This document shows, one piece after another, positions 8,612 to 18,493 of a stretch of 64,000 bases of DNA. Within the stretch, counting starts at the first letter, position 1; each line of letters opens with the position of its first letter. Under the pieces are notes generated by a model. That model was not told where the DNA came from. It made no database searches and saw nothing but the letters and a program-made list of their open reading frames with translations. The DNA comes from Azospirillum sp. B21 (GTDB lineage Bacteria; Pseudomonadota; Alphaproteobacteria; Azospirillales; Azospirillaceae): assembly GCF_008364825.1 (NCBI RefSeq), contig NZ_VTTO01000004.1, positions 387,202-451,201 of the forward strand, in the 5' to 3' direction. The position numbers were made by a program, and so were the translations under genes.

Positions 8612-10279
8612 ATGGGCGACGGGAACGGACGGTTTCGCAGCGGCATGGCGCGCCTTGCCTATGGGAATCCCCTCTACGCCCTGATGCTGGGCGGCAAGGC
8701 GCCGGGGGCGCTGGCGGTGGTCCCGCCCGATCCCTGGCCGGGCGACACCGGAAACGGCAATGCCATGCTGGCCGGCCGGATGGGGTTCGCCGGGCAGGCC
8801 GTCATGGTCGATCCCAACGGCGCGCCCAACTGGCGGCCCCAGGGCGTCAGCCCCGGCTGGCTGCGCGCCGCCCACGGCTTCGAATGGCTGCGCGATCTGC
8901 GCGCGGTCGGCGGCGACACGGCGCGGCGCCGGGCGCGGGTGCTGGTGTGGTCGTGGCTGGACCAGAATGGCGGCTGGCACGCGCAGAGCTGGGCGCCCGA
9001 CGTGCTGGGCACGCGGCTGGCCAGCTGGATCGGCCTGCATGACTTCTACTGCGCCTCGGCCGACGACGAATTCCGCGCCCGGGTGTTCGAGAGCATGGCG
9101 CGCCAGCTTCGCCATCTGCTTCGGGTGGTGCCGGCCAAGCTGGACGGCGAACGGCTGATCGGCGCGATCAAGGGGCTGCTCTATGGCGGCTATTGCCTGC
9201 CCGATCAGGACAAGGCGGCACGGGAGGCCCTGCGCCTGCTCGACAAGGAACTGCCGCGCCAGATCCTGCCCGACGGCGGCCATGTGGAGCGCAACCCGTC
9301 GATCCAGATGCGGGTGTTGCGCGACCTGATCGACATGCGCGCCGTTCTGCGCGTCGCGAAGGAGGAGGTACCGGAAAGCCTCCAGCACGCCATCGACCGC
9401 ATGACGCCGGCGCTGCGCTTCTTCCGCCACGTCGATGGCGGGCTCGCCCTGTTCAACGGCGGGCGGGAGGAGGACCCGGCGCTGATCGACACGGTGCTGG
9501 CCCAGGCCGACGCCCGCGGCCGTCCGCTGAAGAGCGCGCCGCACACCGGGTTCGAGCGGCTGCTCGCCGGGCGCACCCTGGTGCTGCTCGACACCGGCGC
9601 GCCGCCGCCGGTGGGGCTGGACCGCAGCGCCCACGCCGGCACCCTGTCGATGGAGGTCTCCGTCAACAAGGAGCGGCTGATCGTCAATTGCGGCAGCCAT
9701 CCCTCGCAACGCGGTCCCTGGCGCGCGGCGCTGGCCGGCACCTCCGCCCATTCGACCATGGTGGTGGCCGACACCAACTCGTCGGAAGTTCTGGAGAAGG
9801 GTGGGCTGGGCCGCCGGCCGACGAATGTCAATTGCGAGCGGCAGGAATCCGACGGCGCCATGCTGGTGGTCGCCAGCCACAACGGCTACAGCAAGGGCTT
9901 CGGCCTGTTGCACCGCCGCCGCGTCTATCTTGCCGACAATGGCGAGGATCTGCGGGGCGAAGACACGCTGGAGCCGGTGATCGGCGCCACGCCGCAGCCG
10001 CAGCCCTACGCCATCCGCTTCCACCTGCATCCGAATGTCGAGGTGGTGCCGGTCCAGGGACAGGGCGACGGGCGGGACGACCAGGTGCTTCTGCGCCTGC
10101 CCAGCGGCAATGCCTGGCGCATGCGGGTGACCGGCGCCGTGCTGGAGGTGGCGGAGAGCGTCTATCTCGGCAGCGGGGACGAGCCCCGCCGCACCCGGCA
10201 GATCATGATGCAGGGACAATGCGGCCCCGAAGGGCTGACGGTGAAATGGGCCTTGCGCCGCGAGCGCAAGGCGGCGTAA
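8612..10279 (+). CDS. Heparinase II/III family protein
   Basis: 555 residues. The N-terminal two thirds is an alpha-helical (alpha/alpha)-toroid-like region (GFEWLRDLRAVGGD, WAPDVLGTRLASWIG, HVERNPSIQMRVLRDLIDMR) and the C-terminal third is a beta-rich domain containing CGSHPSQRGPWRAALAGTSAHSTM. This is the arrangement of polysaccharide lyase-like heparinase II/III proteins. There is no signal peptide, so it is probably cytoplasmic. AAGGAG lies ten bases before the ATG. Substrate is not known for this bacterial subgroup, and its conserved position between rsmB and purH suggests a housekeeping rather than catabolic role (inference). Confidence 0.85.
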   Translation: MGDGNGRFRSGMARLAYGNPLYALMLGGKAPGALAVVPPDPWPGDTGNGNAMLAGRMGFAGQAVMVDPNGAPNWRPQGVSPGWLRAAHGFEWLRDLRAVGGDTARRRARVLVWSWLDQNGGWHAQSWAPDVLGTRLASWIGLHDFYCASADDEFRARVFESMARQLRHLLRVVPAKLDGERLIGAIKGLLYGGYCLPDQDKAAREALRLLDKELPRQILPDGGHVERNPSIQMRVLRDLIDMRAVLRVAKEEVPESLQHAIDRMTPALRFFRHVDGGLALFNGGREEDPALIDTVLAQADARGRPLKSAPHTGFERLLAGRTLVLLDTGAPPPVGLDRSAHAGTLSMEVSVNKERLIVNCGSHPSQRGPWRAALAGTSAHSTMVVADTNSSEVLEKGGLGRRPTNVNCERQESDGAMLVVASHNGYSKGFGLLHRRRVYLADNGEDLRGEDTLEPVIGATPQPQPYAIRFHLHPNVEVVPVQGQGDGRDDQVLLRLPSGNAWRMRVTGAVLEVAESVYLGSGDEPRRTRQIMMQGQCGPEGLTVKWALRRERKAA

Positions 10280-10330
10280 ATCGCGCCCATCCGCAGTGGC
10301 CGGGCCTATACCCTTCGGGAGAGGGCGTGG

Positions 10331-10490
10331 AAACACGGATGAACACGGGATTCGGAGCACGGACGACCACGGGACTCTTCACGCCGTGCTTATCCATGTC
10401 CGTCCGGGCCGGCATCGCCGGGGGCGGGCAGGGATAAGCACGGATGAGCGGCATTTCCGTGGTCGTCCGTGCTTTTCTTCTTCCGTGCTT
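10331..10490. repeat. Divergent ACGGA-based inverted repeat (copy 3)
   Basis: Between the heparinase-like gene and purH. A 17-base segment at 10356-10372 (AGCACGGACGACCACGG) is the exact reverse complement of 10457-10473, and flanking CACGGAT-like units extend the match with mismatches. The internal part contains a smaller inverted repeat (GCTTATCC near 10388-10395 against GGATAAGC near 10432-10439). It resembles, but is not identical to, the elements at 5.8 and 52.6 kb. It occupies most of the 272-base gap. Confidence 0.75.
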
Positions 10491-10551
10491 GTCCGGGTCT
10501 CCCCGGTTGCCTGCGGTCTTATGCACCACCCGCAGCGATCAGGATGACGCC

Positions 10552-12156
10552 ATGAGCCCGCCCAAAGCCAACCATGCCCCCGCCCCCGACAAGGTCCGCA
10601 TCGCCCGCGCCCTGATCTCCGTATCCGACAAGGCCGGTCTGGTGGAGCTGGGCAAGGCGCTCGCCGCCCGCGGCGTCGAGATCCTGTCGACCGGCGGTTC
10701 GGCCCAGCGTCTGGCCGAGGCCGGCGTGCCGGTCAAGGAGGTCTCCGACCACACCGGCTTCCCGGAGATCATGGACGGCCGCGTCAAGACGCTGCACCCG
10801 CGCGTCCATGGCGGCATCCTGGCCCGCCGCGACATCCATGCCGACGCGATGGCCCAGCACGACATCCCCGGCATCGATCTGGTGGTGGTCAACCTCTACC
10901 CGTTCGAGGCGACGGTCGCCAAGGGCGCGGCCTATGACGACTGCGTCGAGAACATCGACATCGGCGGGCCGGCGATGATCCGCGCCGCCGCCAAGAACCA
11001 CGATTTCGTCGCCATCGTCACCGAGCCGTCCGATTACGAGGCGGTGATGGACGAGCTGGCGACCCATGACGGCTGCGTCACCCTGGCCCTGCGCCGCAAG
11101 CTGGCCCAGCGCGCCTATGCCCGCACCGCCGCCTACGACGCCGCCATCTCCACCTGGCTGGCCGGCCAGCTGGGCGAGACCTTCCCGCCGCGCACCACCC
11201 TGTCCGGCGCCCTGGCCCAGACCCTGCGCTATGGCGAGAACCCGCACCAGCAGGCGGCCTTCTACGTCACCGGGGAGAAGCGTCCGGGCGTCGCCACCGC
11301 CGTGCAGCTGCAGGGCAAGGAGCTGTCCTACAACAACCTGAACGATACCGACGCCGCCTTCGAGCTGGTGGCGGAGTTCGAGCAGCCGGCCGTCGCCATC
11401 ATCAAGCACGCCAACCCCTGCGGCGTGGCGCAGGGTGCGAACCTGCTGGAGGCCTACAAGTCGGCCCTGCTGTGCGATCCGGTCAGCGCCTTCGGCGGCA
11501 TCATCGCCGTCAACCGCAGCCTGGACGCCGAGACGGCCGAGGAAATCTCCAAGCTGTTCGCCGAGGTGGTGATCGCCCCGGACGCCGACGAGGCCGCCCG
11601 CGCGCTGCTGGCGACCAAGAAGAACCTGCGCGTGCTGCTGACCAAGGACGTGCCGAACCCGGCCGAACCCGGCATGATGATCAAGCAGCTGTCGGGCGGC
11701 TTCCTGCTGCAGAACCGCGACAGCGGCCGCGTCAACCCGGCCGAGCTGAAGGTCGTCACCAAGCGCGCCCCGACCGAACAGGAACTGGCCGACCTGCTGT
11801 TCGCCTTCCGCGTCGCCAAGCACGTCAAGTCGAACGCCATCGTCTATGCCAAGAACGGCGCCACGGTGGGTGTCGGTGCCGGCCAGATGAGCCGCGTCGA
11901 CTCTGCCCGCATCGCCGCCATCAAGTCGGCCGAAGCCGCCAAGGCCGCCGGCCTGTCGGAGCCGCTGACCAAGGGTTCGGTCGTCGCTTCGGACGCCTTC
12001 TTCCCGTTTGCGGACGGCCTGCTGGCCGCTGCCGAGGCAGGGGTGACGGCGGTGATCCAGCCGGGCGGCTCGATCCGCGACAACGACGTGATCGCCGCCG
12101 CGGACGAGAAGGGCCTGGCGATGGTGCTGACCGGAATGCGGCACTTCCGGCATTGA
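10552..12156 (+). CDS. purH: Bifunctional AICAR transformylase/IMP cyclohydrolase
   Basis: 534 residues catalysing the last two steps of IMP synthesis. The N-terminal methylglyoxal-synthase-like cyclohydrolase domain is seen in [32 protein letters not shown] and [19 protein letters not shown]. The C-terminal transformylase domain contains [14 protein letters not shown], the catalytic Lys-His in [12 protein letters not shown], and the terminal [10 protein letters not shown] and [11 protein letters not shown] segments. Length matches the family. Start chosen at [10 protein letters not shown], since the sequence upstream belongs to the repeat. Confidence 0.96.
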   Translation: MSPPKANHAPAPDKVRIARALISVSDKAGLVELGKALAARGVEILSTGGSAQRLAEAGVPVKEVSDHTGFPEIMDGRVKTLHPRVHGGILARRDIHADAMAQHDIPGIDLVVVNLYPFEATVAKGAAYDDCVENIDIGGPAMIRAAAKNHDFVAIVTEPSDYEAVMDELATHDGCVTLALRRKLAQRAYARTAAYDAAISTWLAGQLGETFPPRTTLSGALAQTLRYGENPHQQAAFYVTGEKRPGVATAVQLQGKELSYNNLNDTDAAFELVAEFEQPAVAIIKHANPCGVAQGANLLEAYKSALLCDPVSAFGGIIAVNRSLDAETAEEISKLFAEVVIAPDADEAARALLATKKNLRVLLTKDVPNPAEPGMMIKQLSGGFLLQNRDSGRVNPAELKVVTKRAPTEQELADLLFAFRVAKHVKSNAIVYAKNGATVGVGAGQMSRVDSARIAAIKSAEAAKAAGLSEPLTKGSVVASDAFFPFADGLLAAAEAGVTAVIQPGGSIRDNDVIAAADEKGLAMVLTGMRHFRH

Positions 12157-12186
12157 GTTGGTGGGGGAAGTTAGACCCCCGCCTAA

Positions 12187-12279
12187 CCTCCCCCGCTGGG
12201 TGGGGGAGGGACTACCGCCGCTTTCCCGAACAAGCACTTGCCCCCTCCCCCGCCCAGCGGGGGAGGGTCGGGGTGGGGG
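12187..12279. repeat. GC-rich tandem-hairpin element (copy 1) between convergent genes
   Basis: Two hairpins: CCTCCCCC/GGGGGAGG (12187-12194 with 12202-12209) and CCCTCCCCCGC/GCGGGGGAGGG (12243-12253 with 12257-12267, loop CCA), followed by GGGTGGGGG. The same sequence family recurs at 42774-42822. Here it separates the convergent purH and rpoH genes and may act as a two-way terminator. Confidence 0.85.
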
Positions 12280-12297
12280 CAAGCGCCGCGAACCCCC

Positions 12298-13194
12298 TCA
12301 CGCCTCCGCCAACAGGTCGTCGGAATCCTCGACCCGCTTCAGCATCGACTGACGCAGTTTCAGCAGCGCCCGGTGCTCCAACTGGCGCACGCGCTCCTTG
12401 CTGACACCCAGTTCGCGGCCCAACTCCTCCAGCGTGGCGCCTTCCTCGCGCAGCCGGCGTTCGCGGATGATAGTGCGTTCGCGCGGGCTCAGTTCGCCCA
12501 ACGCCTCCGCCAGCCATTGCGAGCGCGTGTTGGCGTCGCGCATGCCGATCACCACATCCTCCGGAGAGGGGCGCTGGTCGGCCAGGAAATCCTGCCAGTC
12601 GTCGTCGGAGCCATCGGCCACCGGCGTGTTCAGCGACTGGTCGGAGCCGGACAGCCGCATCTCCATCGCCTCGACCTCGGCGACATCGACATTCAATTCG
12701 CCCGCGATCCACTCGCGGCCTTCCCTGGTCAGGGGCGCGCCGCTGCCGTTCCGGGTGGCGCTATCGATCTTGGCGCGCAGGCGGCGCAGGTTGAAGAACA
12801 GGGATTTCTGCGCGGCGGTGGTGCCGGTCCGCACGATCGACCAGTTGCGCAGGATGTAGTCCTGCATGGCCGAACGGATCCACCAGGCGGCGTAGGTGGA
12901 GAAACGCACCTCGCGGTCGGGCTCGAAGCGGCTGGCCGCCTGCATCAGGCCGACATTGCCCTCCTGGACGAGATCGCCCATCGGCAGGCCGTAGTTGCGG
13001 AAACGGGACGCGGTGGCCACCACCAGACGGGTATAGGCCCGGACCAGCTGATGCAGGGCGCGTTCGTCATTCCCTTCGCGCCATTTTCGGGCGAGGTCGA
13101 ATTCATGGTCGCGCGACAGCAACGGTTCGCGCATGGATGCCTTGATGAAGCTCAGATTTGCACGCTGAGTCTCCGGATCGTCGATGTATGCCAT
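12298..13194 (-). CDS. rpoH: RNA polymerase sigma-32 (heat-shock) factor
   Basis: 298 residues. Region 2 is clear: HQLVRAYTRLVVATASRFRNYGLPMGDLVQEGNVGLMQAASRFEPDREVRFSTYAAWWIRSAMQDYIL. The RpoH-specific box follows (TTAAQKSLFFNLRRLR, about residues 126-141), and region 4 ends with EELGRELGVSKERVRQLEHRAL. GGAAGGGACGG precedes the ATG. It directs heat-shock transcription; the window also holds groESL, a usual RpoH target. Nothing in the 13195-13490 gap identifies its own regulation. Confidence 0.95.
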   Translation of the reverse strand: MAYIDDPETQRANLSFIKASMREPLLSRDHEFDLARKWREGNDERALHQLVRAYTRLVVATASRFRNYGLPMGDLVQEGNVGLMQAASRFEPDREVRFSTYAAWWIRSAMQDYILRNWSIVRTGTTAAQKSLFFNLRRLRAKIDSATRNGSGAPLTREGREWIAGELNVDVAEVEAMEMRLSGSDQSLNTPVADGSDDDWQDFLADQRPSPEDVVIGMRDANTRSQWLAEALGELSPRERTIIRERRLREEGATLEELGRELGVSKERVRQLEHRALLKLRQSMLKRVEDSDDLLAEA

Positions 13195-13437
13195 CCGTCC
13201 CTTCCTTCCCGTCTGGGCGGCATCGTGTTCCTTCGCATATCCCCGTACTTTCGGGTCTTCGCCGTTGCCGCCCGCCCCCGGTCGATGCCGTCGGGTTACA
13301 CAACAAGCATGAGCGCGCCCTGTTGCGGAATCATACGCAGGTGTAGGGGGAACGGATCACAAGGGATGGACGATTTTTGCCGGAGGCCTATTCCATGGCA
13401 TTCCGGAGGATGGCGGGAGCGGTATGCGGGGGCAGGA

Positions 13438-13467
13438 TGGACGGGCGGAAGGTGGACGGGCGGAAGG
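13438..13467. repeat. 15-bp tandem duplication
   Basis: Two exact adjacent copies of TGGACGGGCGGAAGG in the gap 13195-13490, just downstream of the metallophosphoesterase-like gene. A related 15-bp duplication sits inside the small zinc-ribbon gene near 19.95 kb. Nothing else is recognised in this gap apart from the rpoH leader. Confidence 0.8.
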
Positions 13468-13490
13468 TCTGGGCTGGACCTAAGGGTGGG

Positions 13491-14432
13491 TCACACCTGG
13501 AAAAGGTCCAGCATTTCGCCGAAAGAATCGAAGCAGGCGCAGACGAGGTGCCCACCGCGGCCGCAGCCGCCGTCCAGCGTCACCGTCACCGGTCCTACAT
13601 CCACGCTGGGGTCTTCCGGCGACCAGAGAGGGTTGTAGCCGCGCACGAGGCGGCGGAAACCGCCATAGGGCTGCTCCAGCCGGGCGAAGGCGGCGCCGCC
13701 CCACCAGAAGGCGTCGCCCTGGCCGGTGAGCGGACGGCGCGGGTCGATGCCGGCGCTGACCAGAAGCAGGCTGCCGCCGCCCCGGCTGCTGGCGCCGGGA
13801 GGTCCGTCATCCGGCCCGTCCCCGGAGATCGGGCTTCCGACCGGGCCGCCGGTGTAGGCGGCACGGCGCAGGGCGTTGAACAGTGCCTCGTGTCCGGGAT
13901 GGGCGGCCATCGACTGGCGCAGCTCGCGCGTCCAGCGGCCAAGCATCACGGCGCCGCCGCGCGCCGCCGCCATGCCCGCCTCCAGGTTGCCGCCATAGGC
14001 CGCCAGCGTCGGCGCCACGCCCTGGCGCAGCATCCAGTCCAGCACGGTGCGGGGATCGGGGGCGAAGTGGAGTTGCTGCAACTTCTGCCACATCTCCTCC
14101 TGCTGGCCGCGGAGGTAGACGATGTCCGACGCGATCATGCCCGGCATCGCCAGCAGCCCGATGCGGAAGGCCAGCAGCCGGTCGATGGTCTCCACCACCC
14201 GGTCGCCGAAGCCGATCATGTTGCCGAGATAGACCAGCCGGTCGCCGGGGCGGAAGCGCTGGGCGATGGCATGGTGGATCACGTCCAGCCGGTCGGGCTG
14301 GGCATGGATCGCGCCGATGGCCCAGACGCGGCGCGGACGGCCGAGCGACGCGAAGCGGCTGTCGTCCTCGACGGCGGCGACGATGGTCCCGGCATGGCGG
14401 GCGGGATGACCAAGGCGCGGCGGCAGACCCAA
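13491..14432 (-). CDS. Metallophosphoesterase-like protein lacking most metal ligands
   Basis: 313 residues with the layout of PPP-type/ApaH-like phosphoesterases, but the signature motifs are altered. GDxHG reads GAIHA (residues 40-44), GDxxDRG reads GNMIGFG (70-76), GNHE reads GQQEE (109-113), the FVHAG histidine is serine (LVSAG, 224-228) and the GH dyad near 265 is GY. The core spacing and surrounding residues (VYLG, YLRG, AGIDPRRPL) are intact. A catalytically inactive pseudo-enzyme is therefore likely. The start is a TTG at 14432 preceded by AAGGGG; no ATG occurs in frame before motif I. Ligand and partner are unknown. Confidence 0.7.
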   Translation of the reverse strand: MGLPPRLGHPARHAGTIVAAVEDDSRFASLGRPRRVWAIGAIHAQPDRLDVIHHAIAQRFRPGDRLVYLGNMIGFGDRVVETIDRLLAFRIGLLAMPGMIASDIVYLRGQQEEMWQKLQQLHFAPDPRTVLDWMLRQGVAPTLAAYGGNLEAGMAAARGGAVMLGRWTRELRQSMAAHPGHEALFNALRRAAYTGGPVGSPISGDGPDDGPPGASSRGGGSLLLVSAGIDPRRPLTGQGDAFWWGGAAFARLEQPYGGFRRLVRGYNPLWSPEDPSVDVGPVTVTLDGGCGRGGHLVCACFDSFGEMLDLFQV

Positions 14433-14555
14433 ACTCGATCCCCTTCGACGTCGTTCGCGAAGCCGGTGTCAGCGGCCCGTCCGGTGGTGCCGGCAAATGC
14501 CGGGACCGGAAGGCGGCGGGGAGTTTAGGCGTGTCATGCCGCCGAAACAAAGGTG

Positions 14556-14602
14556 AAAAAACGAGACGGGCGCGCGGCTTGAGGTAGCAGCCGCGCGCCC
14601 GT
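14556..14602 (-). terminator. Intrinsic terminator of carD
   Basis: A perfect 14-bp stem (14566-14579 with 14589-14602, GC-rich, 9-base loop) is followed on the minus strand, four bases on, by six T residues (14561-14556). It lies 43 bases past the carD stop. Confidence 0.88.
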
Positions 14603-14644
14603 TCGTGTCACGGACGGATTTTCGGGACGTATCCCGGTCCGGGA

Positions 14645-15145
14645 TCAGGCCGCCTTGGACAGCACCGACTCCAGACGCTCCGTCGCCTTGGTCTCGTCGA
14701 TCTTCTCGACGGCGGCCAGTTCGCGGGCCAGACGCTCCAGGGCGGCCTGATAGATCTGGCGCTCGCTGTAGGACTGGTCGGACTGGTCGGCGCCGCGGTA
14801 CAGGTCGCGCACAACCTCGGCGATGGACACCGGATCGCCGGAGTTGATCTTGGCCTCATACTCCTGGGCGCGGCGGCTCCACATCGTGCGGCGGACGCGT
14901 GAACGGCCCTGCAGGGTCTCCAGCGCGACCTTGATGCGGTCCTTGGAGGACAGGCGGCGCAGGCCGGCGTTGCGGGCCTTGGTGACGGGAACCTTGAGCG
15001 TCATCCGCTCTTTCTCGAACGTGATCGCGTAGAGTTGAACCTCGAGTCCGGCGATGCTGTGGGTCTCGATCCCTTCGACCCGACCGACGCCATGAGCCGG
15101 ATAAACGACGAAGTCACCGGCTTCGAAGTCAAGCTTGTTCGACAT
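14645..15145 (-). CDS. carD: CarD-family transcriptional regulator
   Basis: 166 residues. The N-terminal RNA-polymerase-interacting Tudor-like domain is seen in FEAGDFVVYPAHGVGRVEGIE and QLYAITFEKERMTLKVPVTKA. The C-terminal helical DNA-binding domain contains LQGRSRVRRTMWSRRAQEYEAKINSGDPVSIAEVVRDLYR, including the conserved WSRR tryptophan. CarD stabilises open promoter complexes, especially at rRNA promoters. It is monocistronic, with a strong terminator downstream. Confidence 0.95.
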   Translation of the reverse strand: MSNKLDFEAGDFVVYPAHGVGRVEGIETHSIAGLEVQLYAITFEKERMTLKVPVTKARNAGLRRLSSKDRIKVALETLQGRSRVRRTMWSRRAQEYEAKINSGDPVSIAEVVRDLYRGADQSDQSYSERQIYQAALERLARELAAVEKIDETKATERLESVLSKAA

Positions 15146-15530
15146 TTGGATTGGCTCTCACTTCTCGCGATCACGCCATTTTGCCGTCCCGGTGGAAGGG
15201 ACGAAAAAGGACCCCGGACAGTTATGGCGCCGTGGGGATGGGGCCCATCCACGACGATCACAAAAGCCACGAGTCCTTGAGCGAAGGGAAAACCGGCAAT
15301 GGCGCGGAGGCCGGCTCCGGGCGCGCATTATAGCGATGTTACGCCCGAGTTACAAAGGGAACGCGCAAGCACCCGGGCGGAAATCGTCCATCGCCCGGCC
15401 ATGGCCGACCCGTCGATTTTGCATGGCAACATCGGCGGGTGCAATCGGTTGATGTGGCCCGACTCGGAAGAATCGTGGGTTTCCCCTGGGGGGAAGCCCG
15501 GCGAGCCGGGCCGCATCCGCTGGTCTGGTC

Positions 15531-15863
15531 TCAGCCGCCCGCCTTGGGCGAGAAGAACTTCTCGAACTTGCCGTCCACGCCCTTGAACTCGTCGGCGTCC
15601 GCCGGCGCGTCCTTCTTGCGGGTGATGTTCGGCCACTGGCCCGAATAGTCGCGGTTCAGCTCCAGCCACTTGGTCGCACGGTCGTCGGTGTCGGGGACGA
15701 TCGCCTCGGCCGGGCATTCCGGCTCGCACACGCCGCAGTCGATGCACTCGTCGGGGTGGATGACCAGCATGTTCTCACCCTCGTAGAAGCAATCCACGGG
15801 GCAGACTTCGACGCAGTCGGTGTACTTGCACTTGATGCAGCCGTCGGTGACGACGTAGGGCAT
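15531..15863 (-). CDS. fdxA: 7Fe-8S ferredoxin (FdxA type)
   Basis: 110 residues. Two cluster motifs are present: [17 protein letters not shown] (Cys 9, 12, 17, 21, 25) and [12 protein letters not shown] (Cys 40, 43, 46, 50), the arrangement of ferredoxin II with one 3Fe-4S and one 4Fe-4S cluster. The C-terminal extension ([25 protein letters not shown]) is typical of alphaproteobacterial FdxA. Start at 15863 has GGAGAAG upstream. It is a soluble electron carrier; the redox partner cannot be read from the neighbours. Confidence 0.93.
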   Translation of the reverse strand: MPYVVTDGCIKCKYTDCVEVCPVDCFYEGENMLVIHPDECIDCGVCEPECPAEAIVPDTDDRATKWLELNRDYSGQWPNITRKKDAPADADEFKGVDGKFEKFFSPKAGG

Positions 15864-16011
15864 GATCTCTTCTCCGCTGTTCCGGCCTGCGGTGTCGGCC
15901 GCGCGTCGCTGTTCCGGTATCGCCCCAAAGGACATCCCTGGGGGGCGGATCGAAGCCGTTTCCAAAAGGTCACGCGCGTGGCACCGGGCCGGATGGCCAA
16001 CCCGCGCCTGC

Positions 16012-16944
16012 CTAGCACGCCGCCGACAAGCCGTTCAACCCCGCGCGTGATGTGGGCGACCCTGTCGCACCACCAATGGCGTCGTTTACGGGGGCACCGT
16101 CCGACACCGCCGCCAGGAAGGCGCGCAGGCTGCCCGTCTCGATGGAGTCGGCGCGGCGGACGAATTGGGTGGGCATGCGGGCCAGCGCGTCGGGCAGCGG
16201 CCGGGCCGCCAGCAACTCGCGCCAGGGTTCGCGCTCCACCACCGACCGCGGCATCACCGTCACCCCCATGCCGGCGCCGACGCAGCCGAGGATGGCGTCG
16301 AGCGCGCCGAATTCCATGACGCGGAAGGGCACGCGTCCGGCCTCGCGCATCGCCATCTCGGCCCGGCCGCGATAGGCGCAGGCGCGGCCGAAGACGATCA
16401 GGGTGCGCCGGGCGCTGTCGGTGGTCAGGCCGGCGGCGGGTTCGACCAGCACCAACTCCTCGTCGAAGATGCGCCGGGCGGTCAGGTCGGGATGCTCCAC
16501 CGCGCCGCCGACGAAGGCGCCGTCCAGCCGCCCGGCCAGCACCTCGGCCAGCAGGGTCTCGGTCGGGCCGGGGGCGATGGTCAGCTCCACGTCGGGATGA
16601 TCGCGGTGGAAGCGGGCCAGGATCGGCGGCAGCCGTACCGCGGCGGTCGATTCCATGCTGCCCACCGCCAGCCGCCCGCCGCGCCCGGCGGCCTCCGCCA
16701 CCGCGTCGCGGGCCTGGGCGACCAGCCGCAGCACCCGGTCGGCATAGCCGGCCAGCACGCGCCCGGCCGGCGTCGGCTCCATTCCGCGGCTAAGGCGCAG
16801 GAACAGGTCGACGCCCAAATCCTCCTCCAGCCGCTTGACCCGCGCGGTGACGTTGGACTGCACGCAGTTCAGCGCCTCGGCCGCCCGGCTGACGCTGCCG
16901 GTATCGGCCACCGCCTTCACCACCCGCAAACCGGCGAGATCCAT
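16012..16944 (-). CDS. LysR-family regulator, divergent from an MFS gene
   Basis: 310 residues starting [25 protein letters not shown]. The helix-turn-helix (residues 5-35, ending [17 protein letters not shown]) is followed by the effector domain, with [28 protein letters not shown] opening it. AGGAGG lies seven bases before the ATG. The divergent partner at 17146 encodes a YbfB/YjiJ-type transporter. The 201-base gap is where LysR proteins usually bind, so control of that transporter is the natural inference. Confidence 0.9.
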   Translation of the reverse strand: MDLAGLRVVKAVADTGSVSRAAEALNCVQSNVTARVKRLEEDLGVDLFLRLSRGMEPTPAGRVLAGYADRVLRLVAQARDAVAEAAGRGGRLAVGSMESTAAVRLPPILARFHRDHPDVELTIAPGPTETLLAEVLAGRLDGAFVGGAVEHPDLTARRIFDEELVLVEPAAGLTTDSARRTLIVFGRACAYRGRAEMAMREAGRVPFRVMEFGALDAILGCVGAGMGVTVMPRSVVEREPWRELLAARPLPDALARMPTQFVRRADSIETGSLRAFLAAVSDGAPVNDAIGGATGSPTSRAGLNGLSAAC

Positions 16945-17145
16945 CGCGACGCCTCCTGCCCGCTGCCCCATGCCCCGGTGCCCGATGTCAACGCATGGCA
17001 CCCATCACCGGAAGTGGAGCTTATCATCAGAACAATTCATTGGAAATGAGGGCGGTGCCGCAGCCATGATGGACGATCAAATCAATCGGCTGGCCGAACA
17101 GTCCCTAGTCCAACGAGCCGGCCGAAAACCGAGAGGGCGTGGATC

Positions 17146-18375
17146 ATGGTTCGGGTGCTGGTCGGCGGCGTGATCGGGCTTGCCATCGCGATGGGGGTTG
17201 CGCGCTTCGCCTTCACCCCGATCCTGCCGGCGATGCAGGCGGCCACCGGGTTGGGGGCCGATGGCGCCGGACTGCTCGCCTCGCTGAACTATCTGGGATA
17301 TTTCGTCGGCGCGCTGGGGATGGGTCTCGTGCCGCATGGTGCCGCGCGCACCGCCGTGTTCCGGCTGTCGCTGCTGCTCAGCGTCGCCACCACCGCGGCG
17401 ATGGGGCTCGACCTGGGCGATGCCGGACAGGCGATGCCGGTCTGGTTGGTCCTGCGCTTCCTGTCGGGGGTGTCGAGCGCGGGCATCTTCATCCTGGGCA
17501 TCGCCATGGTGCTGGACACGCTGGCACGCGAGGGCGGGGAACGCTTCGCCGGCTGGCTCTACACCGGGGTGGGGCTCGGCATCGCTTCGTCGGGGCTGTT
17601 CGTGGCGCTGTTCGGCGGACGGCTGGGCTGGGCCGGCGACTGGGTGGCGCTGGGGGCGATCTGCGCGGTGCTGGGGCTGCTGCCCGGCCTCTGGGTGCGC
17701 GATCCGGCGCCGCAGCCGCAAGCCGCCGCGGCCGGGACGGCGGGGAACGCCGCCGCGGCGCGGGCGGGCGGGCTGTCGGCCCCGCTTCTGCTGCTGACTC
17801 TGGCCTATTTCCTGGAGGGCGGCGGCTACATCGTGTCCGCCACCTTCCTGGTGTCGATCCTGAAGACCGATCCCGGCACCGCGGCGGTGGGCGAGGCGGC
17901 CTGGATGGTTGCAGGGTTGGGAGCGATCGGCGCCGGGGTGTTCTGGGCCGCGGTGGCCCGGCGGACCGGCAGCTGGTGGTCGCTGATCCTGGCGCACCTG
18001 ACGCAGGCCGTCACCATCCTGCTGCCGATGACCGGTTCGCCGACGGTCGCCGTCATCTCCGCCCTGCTGTTCGGCGGCACCTTCGTCGGCATCGTGTCGC
18101 AGGCCTTCGCGCTGGGGCGGCAGCTGTCGGCCGGCGCATCGGCCAAGGTGGTGGGAGCGCTGACCGCCGCCTATGGGCTGGGCCAGATCATCGGGCCACT
18201 GCCCGCCGGGCTGGTGGTGACGCACACCGGCAGCTTCAACGCCGCGCTGCTGGGGGCCGCCGCCGCCGTGCTGTTCGGCGCGCTGCTGCTGGCGGTCGGC
18301 ATGGTGATCGCCGGGCGGCGGTCGTCGGCGGGGCCGGCGCTGGCCACTCCCAATGCTTCGCCCAATGCTTCGTAA
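17146..18375 (+). CDS. YbfB/YjiJ family MFS transporter
   Basis: 409 residues with about 12 hydrophobic segments. The first, GVIGLAIAMGVARFAFTPILPAM, and NYLGYFVGALG are typical of the YbfB/YjiJ (MFS_4) branch. It is an inner-membrane transporter of unknown substrate. The gene is divergent from a LysR regulator, a common arrangement for inducible exporters. The extreme C-terminus PNASPNAS is encoded by a 12-bp tandem duplication that reaches the stop codon, which looks like slippage rather than function. Confidence 0.87.
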   Translation: MVRVLVGGVIGLAIAMGVARFAFTPILPAMQAATGLGADGAGLLASLNYLGYFVGALGMGLVPHGAARTAVFRLSLLLSVATTAAMGLDLGDAGQAMPVWLVLRFLSGVSSAGIFILGIAMVLDTLAREGGERFAGWLYTGVGLGIASSGLFVALFGGRLGWAGDWVALGAICAVLGLLPGLWVRDPAPQPQAAAAGTAGNAAAARAGGLSAPLLLLTLAYFLEGGGYIVSATFLVSILKTDPGTAAVGEAAWMVAGLGAIGAGVFWAAVARRTGSWWSLILAHLTQAVTILLPMTGSPTVAVISALLFGGTFVGIVSQAFALGRQLSAGASAKVVGALTAAYGLGQIIGPLPAGLVVTHTGSFNAALLGAAAAVLFGALLLAVGMVIAGRRSSAGPALATPNASPNAS

Positions 18376-18493
18376 GTATTCGTAAGGCTTGCCTGCGACA
18401 ATCGGCGCCGCATCCGCAGCAATGCCGTTGTTCTCCCCCATCGTCCGCTTTGGCTACAGTCTGGTCCACAACAACCAGACCCCGGGGGAGTCC

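Noticed and set aside
7145..10360. 1071-codon minus-strand frame opposite rsmB and the heparinase-like gene
   Set aside because: Same GC-shadow composition; both sense genes have clear family motifs.
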